DNA of 64,000 nucleotides, taken from the NCBI GenBank assembly GCA_020635695.1, contig JACJZH010000009.1, forward strand, positions 116,918-180,917. Direction: 5' to 3'. The translations under genes were made by a program, and so were the position numbers. The notes beneath the pieces are model-generated. The model saw only the letters and a program-made list of their open reading frames with translations, had not been told where the DNA came from and ran no database searches. Origin of the DNA: Flavobacteriales bacterium. Lineage in GTDB: Bacteria; Bacteroidota; Bacteroidia; Flavobacteriales_F; PHOS-HE28. Below, one piece after another: positions 15,576 to 25,537 of the stretch; position 1 is the stretch's first letter, and every line of letters starts with the position of its first letter.

Positions 15576-17201
15576 TCACTGCTTGTGATGCCTCTTCCTG
15601 TGCTCCTGCTTCTTCTTCAACTCCTTTTGAGCAAGCTCGGGCAGGATCACCTCGAGCAGCCCCTGGCGCAAGCCGATCCAGAGGTAGTTGAACACGGACT
15701 TGTGCTGGTCGCGGACCACGCGGAAAGGACCGTTCCGGTAACCCGGGCGGTCGGGCATGTTGTGCGCGCGCACCACCAGGTTCGCGGCGGCGCTCAGCAG
15801 GCCGGCGTGCTTCACCTCATGCGAGAGGGCCACCTTCAGGTCCTCGTAGTGGATGTCCACCACGCCCGAGGCGGCATGATCGTCCCCTGAAAGCTGCATG
15901 GCCACACCGTGAATGGTGCCCTCCACGGCATCGATGTGCACGAGCTCGTTGGTCAGGTGGTTCAAGGCGGTGGCGGGCAGCTCGTACAGGGTGATCTCCG
16001 ACACGAGCGGCGACTGGGCGGGGCCCATGGGCAGGCGCAGGTCCAGGTGGGCACGTCCCTGCCCGTTGATCCGGCAGTCGCCGGTCAGGACCAGGTCGGG
16101 CAGGCTGTCCCGGGGCACGTTGCCGATCCCCGTGGCCGTGGCTGCGATGTCGGTGAACGCCACCTCGCCATAGGACCCGCCCTTCGGCGGTTTTTCGTGG
16201 TAATGCAGCTCACCGCGATCGATCCGCAGCAGCCCGATGTGCAGGTGTTTCTCCAACGCGAGCAGCGCCTCGGAAGGCAGGGGCTTGCGCGGCTGGTCGC
16301 CCAAGGGAATGGTCTTGTCCCGATGGATGCTCGCGACGAGCCCGGCCATCCGGACCGAATCGGCCCGCAGCACACCGTCCCGCACGTAGCGCACGAGGCC
16401 GAACCCGTCCAGTTGCAGCGAGTCGATGTCCACCTGGTAGCGCTCGATCTGCCGGTCCACATGCTGCCCGTAGTCGTTGGGACCGACCTGTGGCGTCAGG
16501 TGCAGCCCTTGGACCAGCGTGCGGAGGGCGGGCCGTTCCATCCGCAGCGAGTCGATGGTGAGCGTGTAGAACGGCTCCAGTTCCGCCTCGATGCCCGCCA
16601 GGTGCAGCCGGGTGCTCCGGATGCCCAGGGCCAGTTCCTCGTCCACGTGCACGGTGAGCCCGCCCATGAACAGGTCCATGTCCTCCACACGGGCCCTGGT
16701 GCCACCACTGTCCTGCCGGGTCTGCAGCGTGGCGTTCCGGATCAGCAGGGTGTCCAGCCGCAGGAGGCCCATTCCTGCCGGTGCCTCGACATCCGTCGTG
16801 TCCCGGTCGGCATCGCTCCGCTTCAGGCTGCGGAAGAAGTGCTTCATCACGGGTCCGTCCACCTGCAGGCGCCTCACATGCAACACGCCGTCGGAGATCA
16901 GGGCCCAGAGGTCCACATCGTCCAGGCGCACGAGGTCGGCCTCGAAGTCGAAGTGGTCGGCGTTCAGGCTGTCCTGCAGGCTGCTGTCCGCATGCACCTC
17001 CAGGTCGTGGATGCGCAGGATCCTACGCAGCGGTGCCACGTCCACGCTTCCGAAGTCGATCCGGTAGCCTTTCACCTGACCGGCCACCTCGTGCAGGGCC
17101 GTGCCCACGATGCGGTCCACCGCCAGGTAGGCGCTCACCAGCAGGACCAGCAGGATGCCCGCCGTCCAGAGCCATTTCCGATGTCGGCGGTGTGTTGCCA
17201 T
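15576..17201 (-). CDS. AsmA/DUF748-like envelope protein
   Basis: A 541-residue protein anchored by one N-terminal membrane segment (residues about 10-28) with the rest periplasmic. The region after it consists of repeating amphipathic strands with the pattern L-x-L-x-x-L (RILRIHDLEVHADSSL, LRLDTLLIRNATLQT, TIDSLRMERPAL), as in AsmA/TamB-like and DUF748 proteins. These form lipid-conducting beta-groove bridges in the envelope. The C-terminus is strongly basic (KELKKKQEHRKRHHKQ). It is the third gene after tamB and tamL, 27 bases downstream, so it may work with them in lipid or outer-membrane protein traffic. That partnership is inference. Confidence 0.65.
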   Translation of the reverse strand: MATHRRHRKWLWTAGILLVLLVSAYLAVDRIVGTALHEVAGQVKGYRIDFGSVDVAPLRRILRIHDLEVHADSSLQDSLNADHFDFEADLVRLDDVDLWALISDGVLHVRRLQVDGPVMKHFFRSLKRSDADRDTTDVEAPAGMGLLRLDTLLIRNATLQTRQDSGGTRARVEDMDLFMGGLTVHVDEELALGIRSTRLHLAGIEAELEPFYTLTIDSLRMERPALRTLVQGLHLTPQVGPNDYGQHVDRQIERYQVDIDSLQLDGFGLVRYVRDGVLRADSVRMAGLVASIHRDKTIPLGDQPRKPLPSEALLALEKHLHIGLLRIDRGELHYHEKPPKGGSYGEVAFTDIAATATGIGNVPRDSLPDLVLTGDCRINGQGRAHLDLRLPMGPAQSPLVSEITLYELPATALNHLTNELVHIDAVEGTIHGVAMQLSGDDHAASGVVDIHYEDLKVALSHEVKHAGLLSAAANLVVRAHNMPDRPGYRNGPFRVVRDQHKSVFNYLWIGLRQGLLEVILPELAQKELKKKQEHRKRHHKQ

Positions 17202-17228
17202 GTTCAGGGAAGTTATCCGACGGAATGC

Positions 17229-19526
17229 TCAGAACGGATAGCCGATGGCGAAGTTGAGGATGAAGTTGTCGGAGAGCCGCGGTTGCTGATCGTCGAACGT
17301 CCAGCGGTCGCCTGCCGGCAGATCGGGGCGGCGCAGCGGCGTGGCCAGGTCCAGCCGCACCACGATCACCTCCGGGTCGAACCGCAGGCCGAAGCCGGCA
17401 CCCATGGCCAGTTCATCCGGGGCGGTGCTCCAGTCGAACTTCCCGCCGGGCCGGTCGGGGTCCTCGTTGATCAGCCACACGTTGCCGATGTCGGCGAACA
17501 GGGCGCCCCGCAGGTAGCCGGTCCCGATGGGAAAGCGGTATTCGAGGTTGGCCTCGAACAGGATGTCGCCCACCTGGTCCACGAGCAGGTTGTTGGGAAT
17601 GCTGTCCGGGTCGGGAGCATAGGTGCCAGGCCCCACGCTGCGCGCCCGGAAGGCCCGCAGGCTGTTGGTGCCACCGCTGAAGAACTGCTTCACATAGGGG
17701 ATGGTGGAGCTGTTGCCGTAGGGCTTGGCCACGGCGGCCTTCACGCGGGAGACCAGCTGGGCACCGTGCCGCCCCACGTGGGTGGACCAACGCACCTCGG
17801 GCCGGAACCGGAGGTATTGGGAGTAGCGCTCCCCGAAGAGGAAATACCCTTCCTCGGGCCGGGGCCCCTCCAGCGCCCGGGAAAAGAGCGAGGTGAGGTT
17901 CCCGCCCTCGTCCGCGCCCAGGCTCAGCAGCCACCAGTCCAGGTCCTTGGCACCGCGTTGCGTGCTGCGCGTCCAGGTGTAGCCCAGGCTGATGATGAAC
18001 TGTTCCTCGAAGCTGCGCCGGACCTGCGGGTTGCGCTCCAGGTAGTCCAGGAAGTCATCGCTGGCGTAGTACAGGTTGTTGAAGCTGATCTCCGGCAGGG
18101 ACACCTCGTGCCAGATGAAGCGGTCCTGCCGCCAGGAGTAGCCGTAGCCCAGGTTCACGAACTCGAGCCCATAGAGCCCCACGCGCCTGAACAGGCCGTA
18201 GCCGGCCACCAGGTGCGTTTGTGGCACGAAGGAGCGGGCGGTGCGCAGGGCATTGAACAGCAGCAGGCGCGGGAAGTCAAGCGCGGCACGAAACCCGATC
18301 TCGTAGGCGTTGGTGCCCACGCCATCGCCGGCGAACTGGGTCTCGAAGCGGCCGTTCAGGTCCACCGTCAGCACTTCCGCGCCCCGGAACAGGTCGCGGT
18401 CCTTCCAGCCGATCCGCGCACCCGGCCCGGCGAAGTTGGTGCTCTTCACCGAGGCGTTCAGTTCGCTGAACAGGGAGTACCGGGACCGCGGGGTGCTGCG
18501 CACGTCCACGTCCAGCAGACCGGGACGTCCGGGCACATCCGTCAGTTCCACCTGCACACCGCTGAACACGCCGTAGCTGTTCAGGTAGTCGCGGGTCTGC
18601 CGGATGCGACGCTCGGAGGCCACGTCCCCCTGTTCCAGGAACACGCCCCGTGTGATGATCGAGGGTCTGTACATCCCCAGCCTGTCCAGGTACATGAGGC
18701 TGTCGCTCTGCAGGGTGTCGCGCACCTCCACCAACGGGTCGTGATCGCCATGGACCCGTACTTCATGCAGGCGGTAGCGCGTGCGTTCGTTCGCGGTCAG
18801 GTCCGGCCGCACGCGCAGGAGCAGGTCCAGTTGGTGGTCGCCGACCGTCGTGTCCGCGGCGAAGTCGAGACCGTCATCCTCCAACCGGATGTAGCCCCTG
18901 TTCCGCAGCCGCTCGATCACCCGGGCACGTTCGTCCTTCAGGGCCTGCAGGTGATAGGGGGAACCGGTGGCGAGGGTGGAGTTCCGTCGTTCCGCCTGCA
19001 CCAGGTCCAGGAGCGTGTCTCCGGCATGGGCCAGGGTATCCCCGTAGAAGATGCGACGCAGGCGATGTGGCCGACCCGGCTCCACGGTGTAGGTCACCGA
19101 GGCCCTCCGGCCCTTCCGCTCCACCTCGTAGGAGGCTTCCGCCGCGAAGTACCCGCGGTTCTGCAGGCGGTTCTCCAGCGCACGCACCACATCCTGCAGC
19201 GGCACCTGCTCCAGGTACACCGGTGGCGATCCGATCTTGTACTTCAGCAGGTTCCGGAGCCCCTTGCCGCGTTGCTTCGGCTCCTTCACCGAGTTGTGGA
19301 GGGCCACGGTGGGCCGCATGCCCAGGAAGCTCCGGTTCGGATCGGGGACCATCGTCTCCTCCAGCTCCGAGCGGATGGCCCGCTCGTTCTCCGGCAGCTC
19401 ACCGTTCACCACCACTTCGTGCCCCGTCAGCAAGGGCTTTTCCTCGGTGGCGAAGCGCAGCCCCTGGCAGGCCGGAAGCAGCGCGGCCAGCAGGAGCAGG
19501 GTGGGGATGGAGGCCTGCCGCATCAT
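17229..19526 (-). CDS. tamL: TamA/BamA-family outer-membrane protein, lipoprotein type (TamL)
   Basis: A 765-residue Omp85-superfamily protein. It has a lipobox (LLPAC near residue 20), the feature that marks the Bacteroidota variant TamL. POTRA-like repeats fill about residues 30-370 (for example LENRLQNRGYFAAEASYEVE, VIERLRNRGYIRL). A C-terminal 16-strand barrel follows, with GGTNSLRAFRARSVGPG (the conserved strand loop with RAF) near residue 610 and a last strand FNFAIGYPF ending in Phe. It inserts outer-membrane proteins together with TamB. The ATG overlaps the tamB stop by ATGA. The first Met is doubled (MM), so 19523 is an alternative start. Confidence 0.88.
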   Translation of the reverse strand: MMRQASIPTLLLLAALLPACQGLRFATEEKPLLTGHEVVVNGELPENERAIRSELEETMVPDPNRSFLGMRPTVALHNSVKEPKQRGKGLRNLLKYKIGSPPVYLEQVPLQDVVRALENRLQNRGYFAAEASYEVERKGRRASVTYTVEPGRPHRLRRIFYGDTLAHAGDTLLDLVQAERRNSTLATGSPYHLQALKDERARVIERLRNRGYIRLEDDGLDFAADTTVGDHQLDLLLRVRPDLTANERTRYRLHEVRVHGDHDPLVEVRDTLQSDSLMYLDRLGMYRPSIITRGVFLEQGDVASERRIRQTRDYLNSYGVFSGVQVELTDVPGRPGLLDVDVRSTPRSRYSLFSELNASVKSTNFAGPGARIGWKDRDLFRGAEVLTVDLNGRFETQFAGDGVGTNAYEIGFRAALDFPRLLLFNALRTARSFVPQTHLVAGYGLFRRVGLYGLEFVNLGYGYSWRQDRFIWHEVSLPEISFNNLYYASDDFLDYLERNPQVRRSFEEQFIISLGYTWTRSTQRGAKDLDWWLLSLGADEGGNLTSLFSRALEGPRPEEGYFLFGERYSQYLRFRPEVRWSTHVGRHGAQLVSRVKAAVAKPYGNSSTIPYVKQFFSGGTNSLRAFRARSVGPGTYAPDPDSIPNNLLVDQVGDILFEANLEYRFPIGTGYLRGALFADIGNVWLINEDPDRPGGKFDWSTAPDELAMGAGFGLRFDPEVIVVRLDLATPLRRPDLPAGDRWTFDDQQPRLSDNFILNFAIGYPF

Positions 19527-22500
19527 TCGTCCTCGCGTTTGCCAGGGTCCTGCTCGTCCTCGTCAGGCCGTGGTGCTCCCTCGTTCCGCTTCCTGGCCTC
19601 CTCGTGCGCGGCTTCCCGGGCGGCCATCCGGAATTCCCGCGTGAACATGAAGGCCACCCCGCTCCGGGTGATCTCGCCGTCGTACAGGTCGTAGCTGTTC
19701 TCGTGGAAGCCGCGGAGCTGGAAGCGGCCATCGGGCGTCACATCGTACAGGATGGCATACTCGGCCGCGCGGGTATTGGCCACGTTGTTCACCTGGTCGT
19801 TCTGGTCGTCCATGTCCACGGCACCACCCACTTCGAAGGTGAGCCGGTCGTTCAGCAGGCGCTTGCTCACCTTGTAGTCCAGGCTGGTGCGCTGGAAGGT
19901 GCGCCCGCCGGAGCTCTGGTCGTAGGTGTACATGCCCACGCTGATGTCCACGCCCTTCAGGTAGCGGCCGGTGAGCTTGTTCAACTGGTCGGTCAGCAGG
20001 CCGTTCATGGAGTTGCGGGCCGCGGACGTGGCCAGGTCGGAGGCGGCGACGGTCTCGTTCCCGGCGTCCTGGATGAAGCTGTTCAGCACGAGCAGTCCGA
20101 AGACCTGGCGTTCCAACTCCTCCTTGCTGCCGGGCTGGTCGAGGGCCTCCAGCCGGCTGTCCACCATGGGGAACCTCCGCCTGTACTGGTCGTCCAGGTC
20201 CAGGGTGAAGGTGAGCTCGGGGTCGTCCATGCGTCCACCGAAGTGGATGAGCACGTCGAAGGGGAGGGGTTTCTTCAGGCGGTTCTGTTCCTCCTCCGGC
20301 AACGATTCGCTGCCCGAGACCAGTGCGTACGGAGCGGTGGTGCTCCGGTAGAGCGCGGTCAGGTCCAGGCCGGCCTTCACCGGATCGCCCGACCAGGTGA
20401 TGCTGCTGCCCTTCACCATGTCGAACCGCTTGTGCACCAGGCCATAGAACTCCAGGGTGTAGCCGCCCTCCACCACCTCGAAGGACCCGTTCAGCGCCAT
20501 GTTGCCGGCAGCATCGTACTTGAAGGCCAGGTCACCGGACCCGCGCACGGTGGCCTCATCCCCCGATGTGGGGTCCAGCACGATGAAGAACCGCGCTTCC
20601 GGGTCCACGGTCACCTTCACGTCCAGGTCCACACCGGGCAGCCGGGCCATCAGCGAGTCGCGCACCAAGGCGGCATGACCTCCGGTCACGGTGGTGTCCA
20701 CCACGAAGAGTTCCTGCGTGAACTCCACGACGCCCTCGCTCTCCACCAGTTCCACCTCACTGCCGGGCAGCACCACGCTGAACCGCGTGCCGGGCAGCAC
20801 GCCCACCGATCCGCTCAGGGCGGGATGGGCCAGCGGTCCTTTGGCGGTCAGGTCCAGCCGGCCGAACAGGTCCCCGTAGAACACGTCGTTCTCCTTGGCG
20901 GTGCTGTGCACGGCACGGAAGCGGTCCGTGCGGATGCGCAGGTCCATGGTGGGGTCGGAGAGGTCGGCGAAGGAGACGGACCCATCCAGCACCATCGCCT
21001 GGTCCAGGCTGTCCAGCACGCGGAAGCCATCCAGCTCCACGTTCCGGCCATCCAGGTGCAGCCGGCCATCGGGTATCTGGTACACGGCGCCGGTCTCCAC
21101 CAGGCCGAAGCGCGTCCGATCGAACGCCAGGTCGCCGTCGGCACGCAGCGTACCTGCGCGCTTCTCCACATCGATGCGGCCGTTCAGCCCGCCGGCCAGG
21201 TCGAAGAGCAGGTCTCCCAGGAAAGGCTCCAGGAAGGAGAGGTCGGCGAAGCCGATGTCCGCCTGCGCGGTGAAGGTGCTTTCCTCGGCCAGGGTCATGT
21301 CCGACACCACGTCCATGCGGTTGTTCCCGCGCTCCAGCTCGGCCTTGGCATGTACCTGGTCGTTCCCGCGGGGCTCCACCAGCACATGCAGCATGCCGAT
21401 GTCCGCCCCCAGGGCATGCAGGTCGTCCAACCGGAGGTCCGCTTCGGGAAGTTCACCGGACCACTTCACCTCGCCGGAAAGCAGACCGGTGGCCAGTTCC
21501 ACGCTGTCGGTGCTGGCGATCATGGAGGTGAGGCCTTCCAACGGCAGGCGCTCGACCTCCAGCACGGGCGCCGTTCCGGACGTGTTGAACCGGATGAAGC
21601 GGTCCCCGTTGCGGATCCCGAAGTCCCCGGCGCTCACGTGCCCGGGCGACAGGCGCAACTGGTTGGTGGCGGAAGCGGTCCAGGTGGTGTTCGCCAGCAC
21701 CTGTTCCTCGTCCAACCGGATGACCAACGTATCGCCCAGGCCCTGCAGGTAGGCGGACAGGTGGTGCGTGGTGCTGTCGGCCACACCGATCTTCAACTCC
21801 GTCCGCAGCCAGTCGTCCTGCGGAGCAAAGCCCACGCCCAGCCCGGGTACGTACCAACTTCCCCGCGCCAGATGGGCGACGCTGAGGTCTACCCGCACAT
21901 TCTCCTCGGAACCGCCGGCTGTGAGCACCAGGCCGGAAACCTCGACGCTGTCGTAGGTGAGCACGGGGATGTCGATGCGTGCATCCAGCGCATCGGATGC
22001 CCCGGAATAGGTGAGGTGGATGGTCTCCACTTCCAGCGCCTGCAGGTCGGGTACCAAAAGCCCGGTGAACAGCTCAGGCCCCGGGACCTGGGCGTCCAGT
22101 CGCAGCTCGGCGGTCGGGTCCGGCTGGAACGGAAGGTCCGGGCGCAGCATGCTCATGATCTTCTCCGAGATCCGTTTTCCCAGCTGATCGGCGGGGGTAT
22201 TGGTGCGGAAGGTGAGCTTGAGCGCATCGCTGTCGAGGTCGGCCGCCAGCGAGTCGGAGGCGTAGAGCGCCTGCAGCCGGAAGTGCTCGAAGCCGAACTT
22301 CCGTTCACCCGAAGCGAGCCGCAGGTCGGTGGCTTCCAGATCGGCCGTTCCGTGTCCCGTGGTGTCCAGTACCAGCGTGCCCGTCCAGTCCCCCTGCACG
22401 AGGAAGTCGCGGTCCATGAGCCCAAGTTCCCCGAGTTCCGCCCGCTTCAGGTCCAGGTGGAAGTCGCATTGCATCGGGTCACCATCGGGCAGGTCGCCCC

Positions 22501-24580
22501 GCGCGCGGAGGTCCAGCACCAGGGGCTTGGCCTCCACCTCCACATGGGCGAACAGGGAGTCGCCGAAAGCTTCTGCCAGCAGGCACAGGCTGCTCACATC
22601 CTTCCCGGCCACGGCCGCCTCCAAGGGGTCCACCTGCAGCCAGGCACGCCGCCGGTCGTTCATCAGGTCCTGTCCTTCCCCAGTGATGCGCACGGAGAGC
22701 GGCCCCAGCAGCGTATCGCCTGTGAGAGTGGCCAGGTCCAGCTGCACCAGTTCCAACTCGGCGTTGTAGCCGTCCGGAAGTGCATCCTCCAAGCCGCTAC
22801 CGGCCACGAAACCCTGGACCGACCCCAGGTCGCTCGCCAGGTCCAACCGGATATCAACGGCACCTCCGGCCAGGCTGCCATTCAGCGTGCCGTGGGCCCA
22901 GGAGGGGAGGAGCCCATCACCCGCCAACGCGTGAACGAGCGAGCCCGGCTCATCCGTGTAGGAGAGGCTGTCCACGGCCAGTTCCATCCGGCTGTCTGGG
23001 AAGTCGAGCAACGATGAACCCTGAGCGCTCAGGTCCACGTGCGTGGTCCCGGCATCGTCGATCCGGAGGCGGAGGGAGCGCAATGAGTCCAAGGATCCTT
23101 CGGCATCCAGGGCCAACGCCACCTGTCCCGGATCCACGGACACCGAGTCCAGCGCGGCCAGTTGCAGCAGCCTCCAGCGTTCGATCCGCCCGTCCATGGC
23201 GATCATCGCCCGGACCTGCTCCGGGTTCTTGTAGGCTGACGAGAGGTCCAGGTCCGGGACTTCCAGGGCCAACGTGGCCTTGGCGCCGGGAAGCTCGAGG
23301 TCGACCTCCTTCAGCTGAACGTGCTGTGGAGTGGCCTTCAGCTCGAAGGCCAGCCGGGTGGGCAGGCTGTCCGGTGTGGCGGTCAGCGTGGCTTCCTGCA
23401 ACCCGAGACCGATGTCCGTGTTGCTGAAGGCCAGGTCCTCCGCGCGGATGTGGATGTCTTCGAAGACCAGGTGCCGGGCATCCGGGAAGCCGGCCGGCAG
23501 GGTCACGGAGCCCTGATGGAGGGCCAGGTCGGACTCGGACAGGGCCAGGTCGGCCACGCGGATGTCCCAATCACGAGCGAAGTAGCGGAAGCCATCCCCT
23601 TGGTCCAGCCAGGGAGGATCGGTGCCGGTGGTGTCAGCGCTGGCAAGGGTATCCGTGGCCAGCATGCCGAACCGCGCCCCGCGCAGGTCCACCGCATCCA
23701 GCCAGACCCGCTGCCGTGCCAGGTCCAATTCGTTCGCCTCCACGCCCAGCTCCTCCATGGAAAGCCAAAGGCTGTCCGCCGTGCCCGTGGTGTGCATGGT
23801 GAACGAGACGTTCCGCACATCCAGCTCATCGAATGCGATGTCAAGGCCTGCCACCGGGTTCTCCAGGTCCGGGTACGTGTCCGGTACTGGCTCGCCGGGC
23901 GGGGAGGCCATCCGGATGTGCGTGTCGCTGAGCAACAGGTCACCCACCCGGTACCGCGAGGCGTCCAGGTCCATGCCTTTCAGGTCCAGTTCCAGCCTTC
24001 CGAGGTGCATCCCCAGCTCCAGGCCGGAGGGTTCCATCCGCATCTCATAGCGGATGTCGCGCAGCGTGAGGTCATGCACATGGAATCCCCAGCCGGCCGT
24101 GGTATCGGCGGAAGGGGTCTCCACGGTGTCGCTTCCGGCGAAGCCCTCCACGATGAAGTCGAAGTTGAAGGAGCTGTCCGCATGCTGCACCAGGTGTGCA
24201 TGGACGCCCTCCAGCCGCACGCCCTGCAGCTCGATCTCCCGGCCCAGCAGGCCGGTCACGCTCAGCCGGGCGCGGATCAGTTCCGCGGCCAGCAGGGTAT
24301 CGCCCGAGGGATCGGCCACGCTCAGGTCGCGCAGGGTCAGGCCCACCGGAAAGCGCAGGGCGATGCGGCCCAGATGCACGTCGGCCCCGGTCCGTTCCTC
24401 CACGAAGGCCACGACCTTGTTCCGCAGCAAGGACTGCACCGGTGGCAGGTACAAGGCCACGCCGACAAGCACCAGCAGGGCCACCAGGGAGACCAGCACC
24501 CACGTGACCACCCGAACGGTCCGGCGCAGGATCCGGAGCACAGGCCGCCCTTTGGGGGTAGCGGGTTCGGGCTTGTTCAT
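19523..24580 (-). CDS. tamB: Translocation and assembly module protein TamB
   Basis: A 1685-residue giant protein. Residues about 20-45 form the single inner-membrane anchor; the rest is repeated amphipathic beta-strand that makes a periplasm-spanning groove. The C-terminal DUF490/TamB domain is clear (NGSFEVVEGGYTLEFYG, KPLPFDVLIHFGGRMDDPEL, VFGLLVLNSF, GVDISVGMYTYD). It partners with TamA/TamL in outer-membrane protein assembly and lipid transport. A strongly charged tail of about 35 residues (EEARKRNEGAPRPDEDEQD) follows the usual final strand TREF and is an unusual addition. It is first in the operon tamB-tamL-AsmA-like. Confidence 0.92.
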   Translation of the reverse strand: MNKPEPATPKGRPVLRILRRTVRVVTWVLVSLVALLVLVGVALYLPPVQSLLRNKVVAFVEERTGADVHLGRIALRFPVGLTLRDLSVADPSGDTLLAAELIRARLSVTGLLGREIELQGVRLEGVHAHLVQHADSSFNFDFIVEGFAGSDTVETPSADTTAGWGFHVHDLTLRDIRYEMRMEPSGLELGMHLGRLELDLKGMDLDASRYRVGDLLLSDTHIRMASPPGEPVPDTYPDLENPVAGLDIAFDELDVRNVSFTMHTTGTADSLWLSMEELGVEANELDLARQRVWLDAVDLRGARFGMLATDTLASADTTGTDPPWLDQGDGFRYFARDWDIRVADLALSESDLALHQGSVTLPAGFPDARHLVFEDIHIRAEDLAFSNTDIGLGLQEATLTATPDSLPTRLAFELKATPQHVQLKEVDLELPGAKATLALEVPDLDLSSAYKNPEQVRAMIAMDGRIERWRLLQLAALDSVSVDPGQVALALDAEGSLDSLRSLRLRIDDAGTTHVDLSAQGSSLLDFPDSRMELAVDSLSYTDEPGSLVHALAGDGLLPSWAHGTLNGSLAGGAVDIRLDLASDLGSVQGFVAGSGLEDALPDGYNAELELVQLDLATLTGDTLLGPLSVRITGEGQDLMNDRRRAWLQVDPLEAAVAGKDVSSLCLLAEAFGDSLFAHVEVEAKPLVLDLRARGDLPDGDPMQCDFHLDLKRAELGELGLMDRDFLVQGDWTGTLVLDTTGHGTADLEATDLRLASGERKFGFEHFRLQALYASDSLAADLDSDALKLTFRTNTPADQLGKRISEKIMSMLRPDLPFQPDPTAELRLDAQVPGPELFTGLLVPDLQALEVETIHLTYSGASDALDARIDIPVLTYDSVEVSGLVLTAGGSEENVRVDLSVAHLARGSWYVPGLGVGFAPQDDWLRTELKIGVADSTTHHLSAYLQGLGDTLVIRLDEEQVLANTTWTASATNQLRLSPGHVSAGDFGIRNGDRFIRFNTSGTAPVLEVERLPLEGLTSMIASTDSVELATGLLSGEVKWSGELPEADLRLDDLHALGADIGMLHVLVEPRGNDQVHAKAELERGNNRMDVVSDMTLAEESTFTAQADIGFADLSFLEPFLGDLLFDLAGGLNGRIDVEKRAGTLRADGDLAFDRTRFGLVETGAVYQIPDGRLHLDGRNVELDGFRVLDSLDQAMVLDGSVSFADLSDPTMDLRIRTDRFRAVHSTAKENDVFYGDLFGRLDLTAKGPLAHPALSGSVGVLPGTRFSVVLPGSEVELVESEGVVEFTQELFVVDTTVTGGHAALVRDSLMARLPGVDLDVKVTVDPEARFFIVLDPTSGDEATVRGSGDLAFKYDAAGNMALNGSFEVVEGGYTLEFYGLVHKRFDMVKGSSITWSGDPVKAGLDLTALYRSTTAPYALVSGSESLPEEEQNRLKKPLPFDVLIHFGGRMDDPELTFTLDLDDQYRRRFPMVDSRLEALDQPGSKEELERQVFGLLVLNSFIQDAGNETVAASDLATSAARNSMNGLLTDQLNKLTGRYLKGVDISVGMYTYDQSSGGRTFQRTSLDYKVSKRLLNDRLTFEVGGAVDMDDQNDQVNNVANTRAAEYAILYDVTPDGRFQLRGFHENSYDLYDGEITRSGVAFMFTREFRMAAREAAHEEARKRNEGAPRPDEDEQDPGKREDE

Positions 24581-24668
24581 CGAGACGTCGAAAATAGCCC
24601 GCAGGCGCCGGCGTCGGTGACCGGCTTCGGGGCCCGGAACCCGACTTCGATGGCTGTAGATTCACCCC

Positions 24669-25061
24669 ATGATCGGCCGTGCCCTGCTCATCTGGCTGCT
24701 GATCGCCGTGCTGGCCAACCTGAACGGCGCCTTGCGGCAGTTCGTGATCAATCCCTTGAGCAACGAAGGAGCGGGGCATGTGATCAGCACGCTGATGCTC
24801 GCCGGTATCGTGCTCCTGACCACCTGGCTCACGATCGGCTGGATGCGGCCTTCCACGGCGGGTGAGGCATGGACGATCGGCGGGGTGTGGCTGCTGTTGA
24901 CGCTGGCCTTCGAGTTCGGATTCGGGCACTACGTCTTCGGCAAGCCTTGGAGCGTGCTCCTGGCCGACTACCACCTGGACCAGGGACGCATCTGGACGTT
25001 GGTACCGGTGATCACCCTGCTGGCACCCTGGCTGGCCGGGCGGTGGAAGGGGCTCTGGTGA
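24669..25061 (+). CDS. Small integral membrane protein of unknown function
   Basis: A 130-residue protein with four predicted membrane segments (about residues 4-18, 36-56, 68-84 and 108-125). I do not recognise the family with certainty. The loop FGHYVFGKPWSVLLADYHLDQGRIW between the third and fourth segments is the most distinctive part. It is divergent from tamB with 88 bases between starts, and tail-to-tail with the next gene. Confidence 0.7.
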   Translation: MIGRALLIWLLIAVLANLNGALRQFVINPLSNEGAGHVISTLMLAGIVLLTTWLTIGWMRPSTAGEAWTIGGVWLLLTLAFEFGFGHYVFGKPWSVLLADYHLDQGRIWTLVPVITLLAPWLAGRWKGLW

Positions 25062-25065
25062 CCGA

Positions 25066-25476
25066 TCACTTGAAGCCCAGCCGGGCACCGAGCCACGCCA
25101 TCGGCAGGTAGGCCACCACCAGGTCCAGCACATCGAACCAGAGCGGGGCGTTCGGGATCATGCTCACGGCCGCGATGCCGCCGAGCAGGAAGAACACGCC
25201 CAGGGCAAGGGCCAGCACCAATTGCCTCGAAGCGGCGAAACGGGCCACCACGAACCCGGCGGCGAACGTTCCGAGGGCATGTGCGAGAAAGGGCATCAGC
25301 AACTGCGCGAACGAGTATTCGTGGATGTGCGCGTTGATGCTGGCGATGTCGTTCACGTCCACCCCGGCAGGCGGCGGCATCAGCTTGGCAGTGAGCATGA
25401 TCAGACCCATGTTCACGATCCAGCCGGCGACGATGCCGGCCAGCACGGCCAGGATGTTGCGAAGTACAGGGTGCAT
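25066..25476 (-). CDS. Small integral membrane protein of unknown function
   Basis: A 136-residue protein with four hydrophobic segments (about residues 7-30, 58-76, 83-105 and 110-128). The second half contains ALGTFAAGFVVARFAASR, a pattern seen in many small uncharacterised Bacteroidota membrane proteins. No function can be assigned. A TACCTTC element lies about 23 bases upstream of the ATG. Confidence 0.7.
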   Translation of the reverse strand: MHPVLRNILAVLAGIVAGWIVNMGLIMLTAKLMPPPAGVDVNDIASINAHIHEYSFAQLLMPFLAHALGTFAAGFVVARFAASRQLVLALALGVFFLLGGIAAVSMIPNAPLWFDVLDLVVAYLPMAWLGARLGFK

Positions 25477-25498
25477 GAGGTCCGATGTTGGTGTAGGA

Positions 25499-25506
25499 TG
25501 AAGGTA
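25499..25506 (-). promoter_or_regulatory. Possible -7 element for the 25.1-25.5 kb membrane protein
   Basis: TACCTTCA on the minus strand, 22 bases upstream of the ATG at 25476. It is part of a recurrent TACCTT series seen in this window. Confidence 0.35.
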
Positions 25507-25537
25507 GCGGATGCCATGGGAACGGGACCGTGTACGC

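Noticed and set aside
15909..23017. Very long open frames on the plus strand opposite the tam operon
   Set aside because: They are antisense to clear TamB, TamL and AsmA-like coding sequence, with His/Gln/Val-rich composition typical of frames opened by GC-rich codons, and have no recognisable domains.
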